From NCBI GenBank assembly GCA_041752455.1, contig JBGSWL010000184.1, positions 1 to 6,505 on the forward strand: 6,505 nt of DNA. The letters run 5' to 3'. The notes beneath the pieces are model-generated. The model was not told the origin of the DNA. It saw only the letters and a list, made by a program, of their open reading frames with translations, and made no database searches. Both the position numbers and the translations under genes were made by a program. This DNA comes from JBGSWL01 sp041752455 (GTDB lineage: Bacteria > Pseudomonadota > Alphaproteobacteria > Rhizobiales > Rhizobiaceae). This document shows positions 6,178 to 6,505 of the stretch, piece after piece; position 1 is the stretch's first letter; each line of letters starts with the position of its first letter.

Positions 6178-6505
6178 ATGCCGTCGGGTTCGCGCGGTCG
6201 AGCCGTCGCGCGCGCCATTCATCCGCGCTCAGACGCGCCAAGGTTTCAGCGCCAGCGGCGATTGGCGCGGCGGCGAAGTCGAAGCCGAGCTTCTCCAGAA
6301 TGCGGCGTGACGCAGGGTTGTCCTCGAACACACCCGCTTCCAGCCACGGAGCCCCGTCCTCGAACAGCGCGTCGGTCGTCGCCGCGACCGCCTCCGACAT
6401 CACGCCCTTGCCCCACCACGCGGGATCGAGCCAGAAGCCGAGCCGCGCGCCGTCGCTGTCGGGGAAGAACGTGACCGAGACGACGCCGCGCACCGCGACC
6501 TCGCC
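6176..6505 (-). CDS. GNAT-family N-acetyltransferase, C-terminal part (5' end beyond window)
   Basis: The last 109 residues of an acetyl-CoA-dependent N-acetyltransferase; the start lies past the right edge. Seen: a beta strand (GVVSVTF), then LGFWLDPAWWGKGVMSEAV (visible residues 22-40), which is GNAT motif A with the pyrophosphate-binding W-W-G-K-G loop. Motif B follows as VFEDNPASRRILEKLGF (about 59-75), where the Asn and the helix are typical of RimJ/RimL-like members. The order rpmA - GNAT - obgE is, from memory, common in rhizobia, so this is probably a resident gene, not a recent arrival. The substrate (protein N-terminus, ribosomal protein or small molecule) cannot be read from the sequence. 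Its codons end in G or C almost without exception over the first 50 visible, a stronger bias than in proA. Confidence 0.9.
   Translation of the reverse strand, partial: GEVAVRGVVSVTFFPDSDGARLGFWLDPAWWGKGVMSEAVAATTDALFEDGAPWLEAGVFEDNPASRRILEKLGFDFAAAPIAAGAETLARLSADEWRARRLDRANPTA

Overview
The window is a stretch of alphaproteobacterial chromosome, most likely from the Hyphomicrobiales (Rhizobiales). The G+C content is high (roughly 62-75% in the lines I counted). The order GNAT acetyltransferase - obgE - proB - proA - nadD - rsfS - rlmH - envC-like is, from what I know of the group, the one seen in rhizobia and relatives, where rplU-rpmA usually lie before it and a ctpA-type protease after it. 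The protein signatures fit too: a 'SQID' G4 motif in ObgE and an extended N-terminus on NadD. I cannot name the genus.

All nine genes lie on the minus strand, so transcription runs from right to left. From the right edge these are a GNAT N-acetyltransferase (its start lies outside the window), obgE (10 bases after it), proB (overlapping the end of obgE by 14 bases), a small secreted protein of unknown function, proA, nadD, rsfS, rlmH and the N-terminal part of an EnvC-like murein hydrolase activator that runs off the left edge. Gaps are small except for those before the unknown gene (118 bases), before rsfS (109 bases), before envC (85 bases) and between the unknown gene and proA (69 bases). 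The plus strand holds only antisense shadow ORFs.

The genes fall into four jobs. ObgE, RsfS and RlmH act on the large ribosomal subunit: assembly, silencing and late 23S rRNA modification. ProB and ProA are the first two enzymes of proline synthesis from glutamate. NadD makes the NAD precursor deamido-NAD. The EnvC-like protein controls peptidoglycan cleavage at division.

Most of the window is ordinary housekeeping sequence. The parts worth a second look are the 143-residue secreted orphan that separates proB from proA, the nadD-rsfS gap (a TTAA-N7-TTAA site resembling a CtrA box, plus three nested dyads ahead of a TTG-started rsfS), the non-canonical G4 motif of ObgE, and a run of 70 obgE codons that all end in G or C. 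I see no RNA gene, CRISPR array, insertion sequence or convincing intrinsic terminator.
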